Origin: Chitinophagaceae bacterium
GTDB lineage: Bacteria; Bacteroidota; Bacteroidia; Chitinophagales; Chitinophagaceae
DNA length: 7,415 bases
Direction: 5' to 3'
NCBI GenBank assembly: GCA_021738605.1
Contig: JAIPBY010000123.1
Coordinates: 1 to 7,415 of the forward strand
In this document: positions 5,686-7,415 of the stretch, one piece after another
How the letters are laid out: every line of letters begins with the position of its first letter
Numbering within the stretch: the first letter of the stretch is position 1
Made by a program: the position numbers and the translations under genes
The notes under the pieces: model-generated
What the model saw: only the letters and a program-made list of their open reading frames with translations
What the model was told of the DNA's origin: nothing
The model's database searches: none

Positions 5686-7164
5686 GTGGGAAAAAAAGCA
5701 ATCGTCATCGGTAGCGGGTTCGCAGGACTCTCCGCTGCCTCATTCCTGGCCAAGGCTGGGTGGGAAGTAGAAGTTTTGGAAAAGCATGACCAACCAGGAG
5801 GCAGGTGCAGGCATTTCAAGACCGAAGGTTTCAGTTTCGACATGGGACCAAGTTGGTATTGGATGCCGGATGTGTTTGACCGGTATTTTGGATGTTTTGG
5901 CAAAAAAGTCTCAGATTATTACGAGCTGATCCGGCTTAATCCTTCCTACAGAATTTACTGGGAACAAAACCAGATGGACGTACCATCTGATTACGCAGCA
6001 TTAAAACAAATGTTTGATCGGCTCGAACCCGGTGCTGGAGAGCAACTGGATGCCTTCATGGCAGAGGCTGAATACAAGTACCGTGTTGGTGTCAACAAAC
6101 TGGTCTTTAAACCAGGACAATCGCTTTTTGAGTTTTTGGACAAGGAACTGATTGCAGGATTATTTCGCCTGGATGTGTTCAACAACATCAAGTCTCATAT
6201 CGGAAAATTTTTCAAGCATCCGCAGCTCCGTCAGATGATGGAGTTCCCGGTCTTGTTCCTGGGTGCTCTTCCTGAAAATACACCAGCACTGTACAGCCTC
6301 ATGAATTATGCTGATGTGAAACTGGGTACCTGGTTTCCCCGTGGAGGGATGTACAAGATTGTGGAGGGCATGCACAAGCTTGCTGTTGAGCAAGGGGTGA
6401 CCTTTCATTTTAACCACAATGTTTCTTCGATCATTGTTGAAAATGGCATTGCCAAAACTGTGGTGGCCGACAATGGAAAACAATTCCATGCCGATGTGGT
6501 GATTGGTGGTGCCGATTATCATTTTATAGAAACCAAACTCCTTGAAAAGCAGTACAGGAGCTATTCTGAAGGATATTGGGACAAGCGTGTTATGGCGCCG
6601 GGCTGCTTGATCTATTATGTGGGCATCAATACAAAAATTCCTGACCTGCCTCATCATTCCTTGTTTTTTGATGTTCCATTTGATGAGCATGCTGCTGAGA
6701 TTTACACCCATCCGGAATGGCCCAAGGATCCGCTTTTTTATCTGAGCGCAACCTCGGTAACAGATCCTACCCAAGCACCCGAAGGGTCAGAAAATCTTTT
6801 CTTCCTCATTCCTGTTGCAGCAGGGCTGGATGGGGATGACGAAAATACCCGGGATCATTATTTCAACCTACTGAGTGAACGTTTGAAAGAAAGAACCGGT
6901 GTAGACATCAGAAACCATGTGGTGTATAAAAGGTCTTACGCCTACGCAGATTTTGTGAGCGACTACAATGCTTTCAAGGGCAATGCATATGGTTTGGCCA
7001 ATACCTTGATGCAGACTGCCATCCTCAAGCCATCCTGCAAAAGCAAAAAAGTTAAAAACCTGTATTATACCGGTCAGCTGACAGTCCCCGGGCCAGGAGT
7101 GCCTCCAAGCCTTATCAGTGGCGAGGTGGTAGCCCAATTGGTAGACAAGGAAAATGGCGAATGA
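5686..7164 (+). CDS. crtI: Phytoene desaturase (CrtI type)
   Basis: This 492-aa FAD-dependent desaturase introduces double bonds into phytoene, giving lycopene or a related product, at the membrane. The N-terminus has the dinucleotide-binding G9-S-G11-FA-G14, the ribose-binding E32 in VLEKHDQPGGRCR, and the substrate-side FDMGPSWYWMPDVFDRYF. The C-terminus has the conserved carotenoid oxidoreductase FAD motif TGQLTVPGPGVPPSLISG (462-479). Length is normal. The GTG at 5686 is the start: it is 14 nt after the sigma stop and the Rossmann strand follows at once (MGKKAIVIGSGFAGL). Desaturation step number and final product cannot be read from sequence. crtB follows, confirming the pathway. Confidence 0.96.
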   Translation: MGKKAIVIGSGFAGLSAASFLAKAGWEVEVLEKHDQPGGRCRHFKTEGFSFDMGPSWYWMPDVFDRYFGCFGKKVSDYYELIRLNPSYRIYWEQNQMDVPSDYAALKQMFDRLEPGAGEQLDAFMAEAEYKYRVGVNKLVFKPGQSLFEFLDKELIAGLFRLDVFNNIKSHIGKFFKHPQLRQMMEFPVLFLGALPENTPALYSLMNYADVKLGTWFPRGGMYKIVEGMHKLAVEQGVTFHFNHNVSSIIVENGIAKTVVADNGKQFHADVVIGGADYHFIETKLLEKQYRSYSEGYWDKRVMAPGCLIYYVGINTKIPDLPHHSLFFDVPFDEHAAEIYTHPEWPKDPLFYLSATSVTDPTQAPEGSENLFFLIPVAAGLDGDDENTRDHYFNLLSERLKERTGVDIRNHVVYKRSYAYADFVSDYNAFKGNAYGLANTLMQTAILKPSCKSKKVKNLYYTGQLTVPGPGVPPSLISGEVVAQLVDKENGE

Positions 7165-7223
7165 CCAAGTGGAAACTGATGATAGATGATTTTATCAGTA
7201 GAAATGTTGAACAAAATGAAGTT

Positions 7224-7249
7224 TTTCAAGGTTATTGTTTAACTTGAAA
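7224..7249. promoter_or_regulatory. Imperfect inverted repeat containing a TGTTTAA box upstream of crtB
   Basis: TTTCAAG (7224-7230) pairs with CTTGAAA (7243-7249); after a bulged G, TTA (7232-7234) pairs with TAA (7240-7242), leaving a TTGTT loop. The segment TGTTTAAC (7236-7243) matches seven of eight bases of the core in sites A and B. It lies in the 116-nt crtI-crtB gap and could be a secondary CarH site or a processing hairpin. No T-run follows on the + strand. A single imperfect core is weak evidence. Confidence 0.28.
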
Positions 7250-7280
7250 GCCAAAACAAGCATAATTTACCCATACAAAC

Positions 7281-7415
7281 ATGATTGGAATCTTTCATAA
7301 TGTTGCCCATGAGTGCAGTCGCATCACCACACAGCGCTACAGCACTTCATTCAGCAGTGCCATAAAACTGTTGCACAGCAACATTCAGGGTCCGATTTAT
7401 GATATTTATGGTTTC
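7281..7415 (+). CDS. crtB: Phytoene synthase (CrtB type), 3' partial
   Basis: These are the first 45 codons of a squalene/phytoene synthase, which condenses two geranylgeranyl diphosphates to phytoene, the substrate of the upstream CrtI. The visible part has the family N-terminus: CSRITTQRYSTSFSSAIKLL followed by IYDIYGF, the helix that precedes the first aspartate-rich motif (which lies beyond the window). ATG 7281 gives the usual start for the Bacteroidota form. The gap of 116 nt from crtI is long for this operon and may carry its own control or a very small gene. The call is secure despite truncation. Confidence 0.93.
   Translation, partial: MIGIFHNVAHECSRITTQRYSTSFSSAIKLLHSNIQGPIYDIYGF

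Noticed and set aside
6160..6774. Long open frame on the - strand within crtI (204 codons)
   Set aside because: It is antisense to a well-conserved crtI, shows no recognisable domain, and is explained by codon bias of the coding strand.
7175..7199. ACTGAT/ATCAGT inverted repeat after crtI as terminator
   Set aside because: Only 6 bp with a 13-nt loop and no T-run; expected by chance in AT-rich sequence.

Overview
The window most likely comes from a member of the Bacteroidota, possibly a pigmented Cytophagales-type bacterium. The evidence is the Bacteroidota-style WcaF/Gmd/Fcl polysaccharide genes, a YwqE/CpsB-type PHP phosphatase, the gene order MerR-B12 regulator, ECF sigma factor, crtI, crtB, the use of TTG and GTG starts, and the lack of strong Shine-Dalgarno sites. 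All real genes are on the + strand. The phylum assignment is inference from gene content; no rRNA or other marker gene is present.

Positions 1-4176 are the end of a surface-polysaccharide (capsule/EPS) locus. It holds the 3' part of a WcaF-like acetyltransferase, a family 2 glycosyltransferase, GDP-mannose 4,6-dehydratase (gmd), GDP-L-fucose synthase (fcl) and a PHP-type tyrosine phosphatase. Together they make GDP-L-fucose, transfer and acetylate sugars, and probably control chain export through dephosphorylation of a Wzc-type kinase that is not in the window. Two copies of a C-rich repeat with a 15-nt hairpin lie at 451-553 and 3343-3420. One supplies the N-terminus of the glycosyltransferase. 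The other supplies the stop codon of fcl and lies just upstream of the phosphatase. Both downstream genes lack an ATG where their family normally starts.

Positions 4181-7415 are a carotenoid module: a CarH/LitR-like MerR regulator with the full set of B12 photoreceptor residues, an ECF sigma factor, phytoene desaturase (crtI) and the start of phytoene synthase (crtB, cut by the window end). The 108-nt gap between carH and the sigma gene holds two inverted repeats built from one 8-mer, TGTTTAAT/ATTAAACA. Its four copies are 22, 33 and 23 bp apart, close to multiples of 11 bp. This is the best candidate for the light-controlled operator.

A working model (inference) is that in the dark AdoCbl-bound CarH binds these sites and blocks the sigma-crt transcript, light releases it, and the sigma factor then helps drive carotenoid genes. 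The regulator gene starts 4 nt after the phosphatase gene, so it may be co-transcribed with the polysaccharide operon.
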